NCBI GenBank assembly: GCA_030426345.1
Contig: JAUHYU010000050.1
Span: 1-37,567 of the forward strand
Length of the DNA: 37,567 nt
Direction of reading: 5' to 3'
Origin: Bacteroidia bacterium
Lineage (GTDB): Bacteria; Bacteroidota; Bacteroidia; Cytophagales; Cyclobacteriaceae
Position 1 is the stretch's first letter, and each line of letters starts with the position of its first letter. Of the stretch, positions 25,023 to 32,978 are shown in pieces. Under the pieces are notes generated by a model, which saw nothing but the letters and a program-made list of their open reading frames with translations, did not search any database and was not told where the DNA came from. The position numbers were made by a program, and so were the translations under genes.

Positions 25023-25403
25023 TTATACAGATTTATTAAAAAACCTTCTAATTAATATATATGCAAGGATAAACACACAGAAAATAGCATCCATGATTAA
25101 GAAAAACGACCTCTGATCTGAGTCAGCAAGAAAAATAAAAGTAAGAAAAGAGAAAAGTAAATTAATGGTTAAAATTATTGAATTACTTTTCGATATTTTT
25201 CCATCAAGAATCCATCCTACTACTTCGATAAATACTAAGATTGGACAGAATATGCCTATAATAGTTAATACCATTGCTTCAACAGAAGCTAACCCCTGAC
25301 TGTAGGCAATGAAAGCAAAACCTAATGTAATAATTAATATGGTTGGCGATTTTCCTATTACCCAATCTTTGGTTTTTTGATTCATTATCTTCTTTGCTCT
25401 CAT
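25023..25403 (-). CDS. Small four-helix membrane protein
   Basis: A 126-residue protein with four hydrophobic segments: TILIITLGFAFIAYSQGL, AMVLTIIGIFCPILVFIEVVGWIL, IILTINLLFSFLTFIFL and FFLIMDAIFCVFILAYILI. It ends in a basic RRFFNK tail. There is no recognised family. The start at 25403 is the ATG conserved with the other module; MNQKTKDW at 25385 is an alternative and could be the native start, with the first six residues coming from the shared block. It is transcribed away from the downstream sulfatase and is bounded by repeats C and D. Its hydrophobic content and clean length argue for a real gene. Confidence 0.6.
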   Translation of the reverse strand: MRAKKIMNQKTKDWVIGKSPTILIITLGFAFIAYSQGLASVEAMVLTIIGIFCPILVFIEVVGWILDGKISKSNSIILTINLLFSFLTFIFLADSDQRSFFLIMDAIFCVFILAYILIRRFFNKSV

Positions 25404-25441
25404 TAGCGAATTGCTTTTTTTCTTTCTTCACTTGACATAAT
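25392..25441 (-). repeat. Conserved 50-bp block, copy 2
   Basis: 42 of 50 bases match 22376-22425, in the same orientation, with the ATG at 25403 in the equivalent place. Beyond the block the two sequences diverge completely on the coding side, so different ORFs have been joined to the same leader. On the other strand-frame this copy has an open reading frame (MENGKYRL to QFANESKED) that is interrupted by two stops in copy 1. Confidence 0.8.
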
Positions 25442-25517
25442 CTATATTTTCCATTTTCCACAACAAGTTAGTTTATTCGCACATGTCTTAATACTTCTTT
25501 CATCTCTAATCTCTTGG

Positions 25518-25554
25518 AAAAGCCTCAAATTTCCATGAAATTAACATGGTTTTT
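25518..25554 (+). repeat. TCCATGGA repeat, copy D (left half)
   Basis: Bases from 25519 share AAGCCTCAAATTTCCATG with copy B, then diverge into a small hairpin CCATG-aaattaa-CATGG followed by five T's. It lies 55 bases before the sulfatase start. Confidence 0.65.
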
Positions 25555-25608
25555 CAATATCGTAATACAAAATCTAACTACCTTGAGAACCAATCTATTA
25601 ATATAATA

Positions 25609-27012
25609 ATGAATACACGTTTCATTCTCTTTCTTCTTTTATTGACTTCCCTTGTGGCCTGCGCTGAGAAACAACCGCAAAAGCCCAATGTGCTTATGAT
25701 CTGTGTCGATGATTTGAATGATTGGCTAGGAGCTACCGGAGGCCACCCCAATGCCATTACACCAAATATGGACAAGCTGGCTTCTCAGGGCATGTTGTTT
25801 ACCAATGCCCACTGCCAGGCACCGATTTGTGGTCCTTCCCGCGCATCCATCATGACAGGATTGCGGCCATCTACCACAGGGATCTATGGACAGATTAATG
25901 ACCAGGATATTCGCCTCGCTTCGCCGATCACGAGTGATATTACATTCTTGCCAAACTATTTTGGCCAGAATGGATACCACACCATGGGAATTGGCAAGAT
26001 TTTTCATGGGCATGCACCAGAAGGAACGTTTGATGAATCGGGAGGCAGGGTGAAAGGATTTGGCCCTAAACCTCCAAAATCTTTTCATTGGGATAAAAAA
26101 GGAACGAGTACAGATTGGGGTGCTTTTCCGGAAAGGGATGAGGAAATGCCGGACTACCAATCCGCCAAATGGGCTGCAGATAGACTGAATAGAAAATATG
26201 ACAAGCCATTCTTCCTGACGGTCGGTTTTTTGCGCCCTCATGTGCCCTGGCATGTGCCACAAAAGTGGTTTGATATGCACCCGATTGAAGGCATCGTTAC
26301 TCCACCATACAACAAAAATGATTTTGATGATATCCCGGAAATATCCCAGAAAATCCATACCATGCCCATGATGCCTACTACAGATTGGGCTATTGAATCT
26401 GGTGAATGGAAGAACATCGTACAGGCGTATTTGGCATGCGTCACTTTCGTGGACTATTATATTGGTGAGGTGCTTACTGCGCTAGAAAACAGCGAATATG
26501 CCGAAAATACCATTGTGATATTGTGGTCAGATCACGGGTACCGTCTAGGCGAAAAAGGTTCTTTCGCCAAGCATGCTTTGTGGAACGAAGCCACCAATGC
26601 CCCGATGATCATTAAGGCTCCGGGCATTAAAAGTGGCCAAGTTTCTGCGTCGCCCGTGGAGCTGTTGGATATTTACCCGACCTTGCTTGATCTGTGCAGT
26701 CTGCCGGCTAACGAACGAAATGAGGGAAAAAGTTTGAAGCCTCTGCTGCAGAATACCGGCTACGGGCAAGAAAATTATGCCATTACAACCTATGGAAAGA
26801 ATAACCATGCAGTTGTGACTGAAGGTTTTCGGTACATTCAGTTTTATGAAGGATCAGAAGAATTGTACGATCACAGCAACGATCCAAATGAATGGAATAA
26901 CCTGGCAGGAAAAGATATCAATGAGAACAAACAGAAATTCAAACATCTGTTGCCCAAAACCAACGCAGAAGCATCGCCAAAAATGAAAAGTATGCCGAAT
27001 AGTCAACAATAG
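25609..27012 (+). CDS. Lipoprotein sulfatase, iduronate-2-sulfatase-like (S1_7 type)
   Basis: A 467-residue type I sulfatase that would hydrolyse sulfate esters on glycans in the periplasm or at the surface. A lipoprotein signal (FLLLLTSLVAC, Cys18) precedes the catalytic domain. Asp34-Asp35 (ICVDDLND) are metal ligands. Cys74 in CGPSRASIMTG is the CxPSR cysteine that an anaerobic sulfatase-maturating enzyme turns into formylglycine. GIGKIFHG and Asp308-His309 (SDHGYRLGEKG) complete the usual active site. The DDLNDW-GHPNAITPNMD opening and the PHVPWHVPQKWFD segment resemble iduronate-2-sulfatase/S1_7 members; substrate assignment is inference. The ATG at 25609 begins the signal peptide; a longer frame from 25546 would add a non-signal stretch overlapping repeat D. 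Confidence 0.92.
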   Translation: MNTRFILFLLLLTSLVACAEKQPQKPNVLMICVDDLNDWLGATGGHPNAITPNMDKLASQGMLFTNAHCQAPICGPSRASIMTGLRPSTTGIYGQINDQDIRLASPITSDITFLPNYFGQNGYHTMGIGKIFHGHAPEGTFDESGGRVKGFGPKPPKSFHWDKKGTSTDWGAFPERDEEMPDYQSAKWAADRLNRKYDKPFFLTVGFLRPHVPWHVPQKWFDMHPIEGIVTPPYNKNDFDDIPEISQKIHTMPMMPTTDWAIESGEWKNIVQAYLACVTFVDYYIGEVLTALENSEYAENTIVILWSDHGYRLGEKGSFAKHALWNEATNAPMIIKAPGIKSGQVSASPVELLDIYPTLLDLCSLPANERNEGKSLKPLLQNTGYGQENYAITTYGKNNHAVVTEGFRYIQFYEGSEELYDHSNDPNEWNNLAGKDINENKQKFKHLLPKTNAEASPKMKSMPNSQQ

Positions 27013-27235
27013 TGTATTGGGCAGAATTTAACTGTGAGGCTTTCTTTTCCAATAACTTTTAGACAGATCTCATGGAAAAATTGAATATTCCCTGAGCGAT
27101 CTACAATCCTGACAAAGAGCTACAAGCTTGTACTTGTGATCAGCGGAGGAAATTTAGATTAAAGACCAATGTTTTTAGAATGAGAACAAGAAAAATGTAA
27201 CTTTCTGAAATTAATAAACCCACAATTAAATACCC

Positions 27236-28438
27236 ATGTTCAAAATCATCCTCATATTATCATTATTCCAATCTTTGGAAAACAAAAAACCATGGAAAAT
27301 CCATACTATTGACAATATTGGCAGCGGTGCTGATGGAGTGAAGCTGGCTGACATTAATGGCGATGGGTTAACAGATATTGTGACGGGATGGGAAGAAAGC
27401 GGCATTACCAAACTATATCTGAATCCGGGGAAAGAAAAAGTAAAAGACAAGTGGCCCTCAGTCTCCGTTGGGAAAACACCCAGCGTTGAAGATGCGGTAT
27501 TCGCCGACATGAATGGCGATGGTATGCTTGATATCGTGAGCAGCACAGAAGGTAAATCAAAAAAGATATTCGTGCACTTTGCTCCAAAAAACAATTTGCT
27601 AGACAGCACAGCTTGGAAGCAGACATTCCTACCAGCCTCTGAGGGTCTCATGATGTGGATGTACGCAGAGCCATTGCACTTGGATGGCAAATTTGGAATA
27701 GATTTAGTCGCTGCCGGGAAAAATGAAAATTCACAGATTGGTTGGTTTGAAGCTCCTAAAGATGTTAATGATCTCACAGGTTGGCAGTGGCATCCGATTT
27801 CCAGCATGGGTTGGGTAATGTCGATCATACTTCGCGACATGAATGGCGATGGTAATATAGATATTGTTGTTTCAGATCGAAGAAAGGAGATTAGGGGATG
27901 TCGATGGTTGGAAAATCCAGGACCTAGTGAAGCTCAAAAAAAACCGTGGAAAAACCATTTTATTGGCGGGCAAAACCTGCAGGTGATGTTCATGACAATG
28001 AGTGATCTCGATCTGGATGGAAAGGAAGAAGTTATCGTGACGGACTATGATACCCATCAAATTTCTATATTCAAAAGACAAAATACATCAGGGACAAAAT
28101 GGGGTGAACAAATTATTGAAATCGAAGATGAAACAGGAACAGGCAAGTCAGTAGAAGTTGGAGATATCAATGGTGATGGTATACCTGATTTGGCTTTCAG
28201 TGCCAACACCCATAATAAGGAAGTAATTGGCCTTGGTTGGATAGATGGGCTTACCTTAAATGAAAATAAAGCACTCAAGCTCCAGCCGATATCTAAAAAG
28301 GATAATTACAAATATGACAGAGTCGAACTGATAGATATTGATCAGGATGGTGACCTTGATGTGTTGATATGTGAAGAAAACAATGGAGAAGGAAGTCGTG
28401 GCCTCGGTGTGGTCTGGTATGAAAACCCGTTGAAGTAG
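27236..28438 (+). CDS. FG-GAP/VCBS repeat protein
   Basis: A 400-residue protein consisting of beta-propeller FG-GAP repeats with calcium-binding-like loops at residues 39 (DINGDGLTD), 91 (DMNGDGMLD), 201 (DMNGDGNID), 257 (DLDLDGKEE), 310 (DINGDGIPD) and 367 (DIDQDGDLD). A short hydrophobic start (MFKIILILSLFQS) may be a signal peptide, with the mature domain beginning near KKPWKIHTIDN. The WYEN and WLENPGPSE segments are typical of secreted Bacteroidota propeller proteins found near glycan-degrading enzymes; binding or enzymatic function is not known. It lies between a sulfatase and a lyase gene, both in the same direction, with 223 and 466 non-coding bases around it, so it may form its own unit. 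Confidence 0.82.
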   Translation: MFKIILILSLFQSLENKKPWKIHTIDNIGSGADGVKLADINGDGLTDIVTGWEESGITKLYLNPGKEKVKDKWPSVSVGKTPSVEDAVFADMNGDGMLDIVSSTEGKSKKIFVHFAPKNNLLDSTAWKQTFLPASEGLMMWMYAEPLHLDGKFGIDLVAAGKNENSQIGWFEAPKDVNDLTGWQWHPISSMGWVMSIILRDMNGDGNIDIVVSDRRKEIRGCRWLENPGPSEAQKKPWKNHFIGGQNLQVMFMTMSDLDLDGKEEVIVTDYDTHQISIFKRQNTSGTKWGEQIIEIEDETGTGKSVEVGDINGDGIPDLAFSANTHNKEVIGLGWIDGLTLNENKALKLQPISKKDNYKYDRVELIDIDQDGDLDVLICEENNGEGSRGLGVVWYENPLK

Positions 28439-28904
28439 AATTAAATAAAATCAGTCAAATCTCTAATGGGGTCAATCAACATAAAAAAGAGTGCGTAAGG
28501 TGAATTTGTAAACCAATATTTGAATTCTTTTCAGATGATATGCGAAGACCTAAGATATGGCTTAAAAAATCACAATGATTTCCCAATAAAAAAAACCTCC
28601 TAGAGCATGATTTTTCTCATGTGGATTTCAAATGCTATGAAATGTCATTTGGTTTTCGACTAAAAATAGAATTGTATGATATGGTAAATGCCCAAGACTG
28701 TGTCTATAAGTTAGCAAGGCAAAAACAATGCACGGAATTGGAAGAAAATTTATGGACTAATCAAAAGATGTTTTTGCCGAACAAGGTTGTTTATGGATTA
28801 AGGGAAAGATAGCATTTTGACCATTGCCAGTCTCTAAAATTGATAAGATGAAGGATATGTATGGAGATGAGTTTGTCATATTCTATGAAATTTTATAGCA
28901 AAGT
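28439..28904. other. 466-base gap without a supported gene
   Basis: AT-rich. It holds a 63-codon frame at 28621-28812 starting from GTG, with an unremarkable composition and no recognised family, signal peptide or upstream signal; it is not accepted. An A-run followed by ACCTCC near 28590-28600 looks like no known site. No hairpin with a T-run and no TCCATGGA repeat was seen. It may contain the promoter of the lyase-sulfatase unit, but no TAnnTTTG was recognised. Confidence 0.5.
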
Positions 28905-31520
28905 ATGAATAGGGATAGAATGAAAATGAGTAAATATAAATTTATTATAATCAGTTTAATATCCATAGCACTTTATGCCTTTGTCTGGATGGGTATGGAT
29001 AATTCTGGCGAAATACGTGTAGATGTCAAGGTTATCCACCCAAAATCCCGGGAATGGGCCACACCCAATGGAGGTATTACCACCCAATTCAATCCACCAA
29101 CATTGCTCTGGCCCTTGAGTAAAGAGGGAAATTACAGCATTCGTCTTTCCCAGCGAGCTGATTTTTCTGGTGAGTTAATCCAAAAGGACGATTTGTCTCA
29201 AGGAATGTTCAATCCGCACCAAAAGTTAGCCGATGGCACTTGGTTTTGGCAATATAAATCGGCGAAAAATCCATGGTCAAAAGTGGCTAACTTTCATATT
29301 GGGGAACAATCTCAAGAATTTGTGACACCCGAAGCAGCAACACTTTTATCCATGATCCCGGAAGGGCACCCAAGAGTATTTGCCTGGAAATCCGAGTTGG
29401 ATGACTTGAGACAACGCGCCAAAACTTATAAAGAAGCGAAGGAAATTATCAGTGCAGCAGATGATTTGATACACTTGCCTATAATTGATGAATCGATGGC
29501 ATTGCCAAAATTTGAAGGTAGTAATAAAAGGGAAAATAGGAAGATAGCCATAGATGCCAGCAGGAAGATTTGTGATCGGGTGCAAGACGTGGTTTCAACA
29601 TTGTCGCAGGCGTATATTTTGACCGAAAAAGAGCAATACGCTGTAGCGGCAAAAAGGTGGATTATGGCCATTGCAGATTGGGATCCCGAAGGAGCTACAC
29701 GCGTTACGGACTTTGGCGATAGTGGGATTATGCATGCCATGGCGATTGGGTTCGATACCTTTTATGGGCAATTGACAGAGGACCAAAGAGAAAAGCTCTT
29801 AAAATCCATAGCGGCAAGAGGCGCTCATTTTTATGATGAATGGTTGAATTTTATGGAAGGGAAATTGCTTTCGAACCATGTATGGCAGCATATTCTGGAG
29901 CGGTTTTTTCAAACAGCATTGGCGGTAAAAGGGGATTTGCCAATTGCAGACGAATGGCTGTCCTATATCTACGATTTGTGGTTGGCACGATCGCCTATTC
30001 TTGGCCATAAAGATGGATCTTGGTCCAATGGTATCAGTTACTTTCGCATGAATACCCTCACCATGCTGAGTATTACCAGCACCTTGAAGGAGATTACAGG
30101 GGTTGATTTTTTTAAAGACGAATGGTATTATAATAATACGGAATGGATGATATATGCTTACCCACCTCATGGATCTGCTGATGGTTTTGGAAATGATGCA
30201 TACAAATTAGGTAACCCGTTGCACCCTCGGGAGTCGAAAGATGCGATCTATAGCTCTTATGCAGAGCTAAATGGCAGACTGACCGGCAATGCCAATGCGA
30301 TTTGGTACGTGGATAAGCGACTGGAAGGGACGGGTCAAACCCCAACCAGTGATCTCAGCTTGAAGTGGTATTTTATACAAAGAGGTCTGCAATTAAAAAG
30401 GCCTGATCCGCCAAAGCAATTTGAGTTATCGCAGGCGCGGGTTTTTCCAGAAGTCGGATTGGTTTATATGAATACTCATCTGGAAGACACGCCAAATAAT
30501 TTCCAACTAGCTATGAAAAGTAGCCCTTATGGATCATATAGCCATACTCATGCCGAGCAAAATGGATTTAATATGTTCTATGGAGGCCAACCGCTTTTTT
30601 CCAATACAGGATATCGGCCAGCCATGGGAGACCCACATTATTTGGCAGATTTTAAAAACACCAGAGGGCACAACAGCATTTTGATCAATGATATGGGACA
30701 GCCATTCAGCTCAGAAGCTTATGGGTGGGTTCCGCGTTTTTTACATGGCAAAGCAATTACTTATGCGGTTGGAGATGCTACAAATGCCTATAGTTCCACC
30801 GATGCCAATGAACAAGAAGCTAAGAGGAATTCATACCAAAACAATGCGAATGCGGGGTTGAAAAGGTTCAGAAGGCATGCGCTCATGCTCCCACCAAATA
30901 TGGTGGTGATTTATGATGAATTGGAAACAGAGCAGCCAGTGAATTTTACATTCTTACTGCAAAACAGGGATTCATTGGCGATGGATAATCAGCATCGTGT
31001 CACTGCTTCCAATGGCGCCGCAACGGCGCAGGTAACTCTTTTCGGCTCAGAGTCTATGGATCATGAGCTGACAGATCAGTTTGCCCATCCTCCAGAGAAT
31101 TGGCGTAGAAAAACTAATCCTGATGGGTCGCCATTGGAATATAAAAACCATTGGCACTATCAGGCTACCAATACAGAGAAATCGAAAAATATGCGCTTCC
31201 TCGCTGTAATCCAGATACAGGGAAATGGATTGTTCTACCATAATATTGAAAAGTCAGGGAACAATATCTTGATAGGAGAATGGAAGATTTTAGCAGAACT
31301 AGAAGCTGACCAGCCTGCTTTTGTTGAGGTGAAAAAGAATGATGGATCGGCGGCTTTTAGGTCTTCCGGTGTTTTGGAATTTAGCGGAAAGCAATACAAA
31401 GGCACTATGCGCGAAAGTGCCAAGCTGTTGGAAATAGTTGATGGAAAACCTAAGTTGCAGGAAACTGTGGATGTGCTCCCGGAGTCGATAGCCAATGTGC
31501 TGGCCTTGGATTTAGAATGA
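28905..31520 (+). CDS. Heparinase II/III-type polysaccharide lyase with DUF4962-like N-terminal domain
   Basis: An 871-residue exported protein, anchored or secreted through the segment FIIISLISIALYAFVWMG. Order of parts: an Ig-like N-terminal region with the FNPPTLLWPL and FWQYKS segments typical of DUF4962 proteins; an alpha/alpha-toroid (about 150-500) with NHVWQH (Asn324, His325, His329) and Tyr379 in SYFRMNTL; then the heparinase II/III beta-sandwich, starting SHTHAEQNGFNMFYGG (His547, His549, Asn553). The His325-Tyr379 spacing of 54 is close to that between the catalytic His and Tyr of Pedobacter heparinase II (recalled as 202 and 257). Such enzymes cleave uronic-acid-containing glycans by beta-elimination; the exact substrate is open. 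ATGs at 28920 and 28926 are alternative starts. A sulfatase gene follows after 27 bases, so the two are probably co-expressed. Confidence 0.88.
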   Translation: MNRDRMKMSKYKFIIISLISIALYAFVWMGMDNSGEIRVDVKVIHPKSREWATPNGGITTQFNPPTLLWPLSKEGNYSIRLSQRADFSGELIQKDDLSQGMFNPHQKLADGTWFWQYKSAKNPWSKVANFHIGEQSQEFVTPEAATLLSMIPEGHPRVFAWKSELDDLRQRAKTYKEAKEIISAADDLIHLPIIDESMALPKFEGSNKRENRKIAIDASRKICDRVQDVVSTLSQAYILTEKEQYAVAAKRWIMAIADWDPEGATRVTDFGDSGIMHAMAIGFDTFYGQLTEDQREKLLKSIAARGAHFYDEWLNFMEGKLLSNHVWQHILERFFQTALAVKGDLPIADEWLSYIYDLWLARSPILGHKDGSWSNGISYFRMNTLTMLSITSTLKEITGVDFFKDEWYYNNTEWMIYAYPPHGSADGFGNDAYKLGNPLHPRESKDAIYSSYAELNGRLTGNANAIWYVDKRLEGTGQTPTSDLSLKWYFIQRGLQLKRPDPPKQFELSQARVFPEVGLVYMNTHLEDTPNNFQLAMKSSPYGSYSHTHAEQNGFNMFYGGQPLFSNTGYRPAMGDPHYLADFKNTRGHNSILINDMGQPFSSEAYGWVPRFLHGKAITYAVGDATNAYSSTDANEQEAKRNSYQNNANAGLKRFRRHALMLPPNMVVIYDELETEQPVNFTFLLQNRDSLAMDNQHRVTASNGAATAQVTLFGSESMDHELTDQFAHPPENWRRKTNPDGSPLEYKNHWHYQATNTEKSKNMRFLAVIQIQGNGLFYHNIEKSGNNILIGEWKILAELEADQPAFVEVKKNDGSAAFRSSGVLEFSGKQYKGTMRESAKLLEIVDGKPKLQETVDVLPESIANVLALDLE

Positions 31521-31547
31521 TTAAATTTTAATTAAAATAAATGTAGA

Positions 31548-32894
31548 ATGAAAAGAGTATATTTTTTTCTGGTGATCATCATGTTCCTTTTGCACGAAAG
31601 TGGATCAGCCCAAAATAAGAGCAAGCCCAATGTTATAGTTATCTACACAGATGATCAGGGAACTGTCGATTTAAATTCCTTTGGTGCTAAAGACCTCGTG
31701 ACACCCAATATGGACAGGATCGTCAACAGCGGTGTCCGATTTACACAATTCTATGCTTCACCCATTTGTTCGGCATCCAGATCATCATTAATGACTGGAA
31801 AAAACCCACAACGGGCAGGGTGCCCGGGTAATGCAGGGTCAAGCCCAAACAGTAAAAGTGGATTGGCAGGAGCAGAATATACCATGGCGGAAATGTTTCA
31901 TGATGCAGGGTATGCCACAGCTCATATTGGAAAATGGCATCTCGGCTATCAGCCCGACATGAGCCCAAACGCGCAAGGCTTTGATTATTCATTTGGCCAT
32001 CTGGTAGGTTGCATAGATAATTATTCACATTTCTTTTTTTGGAGCGGTCCCAACAGGCATGATCTCTGGAGAAATGGAAAGGAAGTTTATTATAATGGTC
32101 AATTTTTCCCTGACCTAATGGTCAAAGAGGCATCAGCTTTTATTGAGCAAAAGAAGGATGAACCTTTCTTTATGTATTTCGCCATAAATTTGCCGCATTA
32201 CCCATATCAGGGTGATGAGAAGTGGCTGGAATATTATCGTGCTCAGGGAGTGCCATACCCACGGGATTTATATGCCGCATTCCTATCGACACAGGATGAT
32301 AAGATTGGCGAATTGTTGGATAAACTGGAATCGCTGGGTTTGAGGGACAATACCATTGTCGTTTTTCAATCTGACAATGGACATTCTACCGAAGAGCGTG
32401 CGCACTTTGGAGGTGGAAGCGCAGGGCCATACAGAGGGGCCAAACAATGCCTGTTTGAAGGTGGTATTCGAGTCCCTGCTGCCATTAGTTGGCCTGGGAA
32501 TATTCCTTCAGGAGAGGTTAGGGATCAATTGGCCGTAAATGCGGATTGGATGCCAACCTTGGCAGAATTATGTGGGATTGAATTGAATACGACTGAAATG
32601 GATGGTAAAAGTTTGCTGCCAATCATTGACAATGCAAACATGGAAACACTGCACAGTGATGGCTATGGTTGGGCATTTCATAAAATGTGGGTAGTCAGGA
32701 AAGGTAATTGGAAACTGTTGGGGAACCCTGAAGATACGAGCCATAAAGCACCATTGACCAACGATGATAAATTGTTTTTGGTTAATATGGAAACAGATCC
32801 CGGCGAAATGACCAATTTGGCAAAGTCCAATCCTGAAAAAGTAATAGAGCTAAAAAAGCAATATGAGGAGTGGCTGGAAAATAATGCGCATTAA
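31548..32894 (+). CDS. Secreted sulfatase with CSASR motif
   Basis: A 448-residue type I sulfatase with a signal peptide ending GSA-Q. Active-site features are Asp35-Asp36 (YTDDQG), the modification motif CSASRSSLMTG with Cys74, IGKWHLGY, and Asp276-Asn277 in SDNGHSTEERAHFGGG. The Cys motif has Ala where most have Pro; CxAxR is also accepted by anaerobic maturation enzymes, so an active enzyme is expected. The GPYRGAKQCLFEGGIRVPAAISWPG segment is typical of arylsulfatase/N-acetylgalactosamine-6-sulfatase-like members. It lies 27 bases after the lyase and 84 bases before another sulfatase, so desulfation and cleavage appear to be coordinated. Specificity cannot be assigned from sequence alone. 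Confidence 0.92.
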   Translation: MKRVYFFLVIIMFLLHESGSAQNKSKPNVIVIYTDDQGTVDLNSFGAKDLVTPNMDRIVNSGVRFTQFYASPICSASRSSLMTGKNPQRAGCPGNAGSSPNSKSGLAGAEYTMAEMFHDAGYATAHIGKWHLGYQPDMSPNAQGFDYSFGHLVGCIDNYSHFFFWSGPNRHDLWRNGKEVYYNGQFFPDLMVKEASAFIEQKKDEPFFMYFAINLPHYPYQGDEKWLEYYRAQGVPYPRDLYAAFLSTQDDKIGELLDKLESLGLRDNTIVVFQSDNGHSTEERAHFGGGSAGPYRGAKQCLFEGGIRVPAAISWPGNIPSGEVRDQLAVNADWMPTLAELCGIELNTTEMDGKSLLPIIDNANMETLHSDGYGWAFHKMWVVRKGNWKLLGNPEDTSHKAPLTNDDKLFLVNMETDPGEMTNLAKSNPEKVIELKKQYEEWLENNAH

Positions 32895-32978
32895 AACCAT
32901 GAAAAATCCATGGCTGGCCTGCACAAATTTTTATTTAATTTATGAGTAAATAAAACCGATATAAAATCGCCTGATACA

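Noticed and set aside
25279-25461. 60-codon minus-strand frame overlapping the four-helix membrane protein gene
   Set aside because: The downstream two thirds overlap a better membrane-protein ORF in another frame; kept only as a possible remnant in the findings.
21995-25554. Integron gene-cassette array with attC sites
   Set aside because: The repeats lack the paired GTTRRRY/RYYYAAC core sites and no integrase gene is present in the window.
28621-28812. 63-codon plus-strand frame starting from GTG between the FG-GAP protein and lyase genes
   Set aside because: No recognised family, no start signal, non-ATG start, and composition not distinct from the surrounding AT-rich DNA.
32891-32915. 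Sixth TCCATGGA repeat after the CSASR-type sulfatase gene
   Set aside because: Only AAAAATCCATGG is shared; there are no complementary ends and no T-run.
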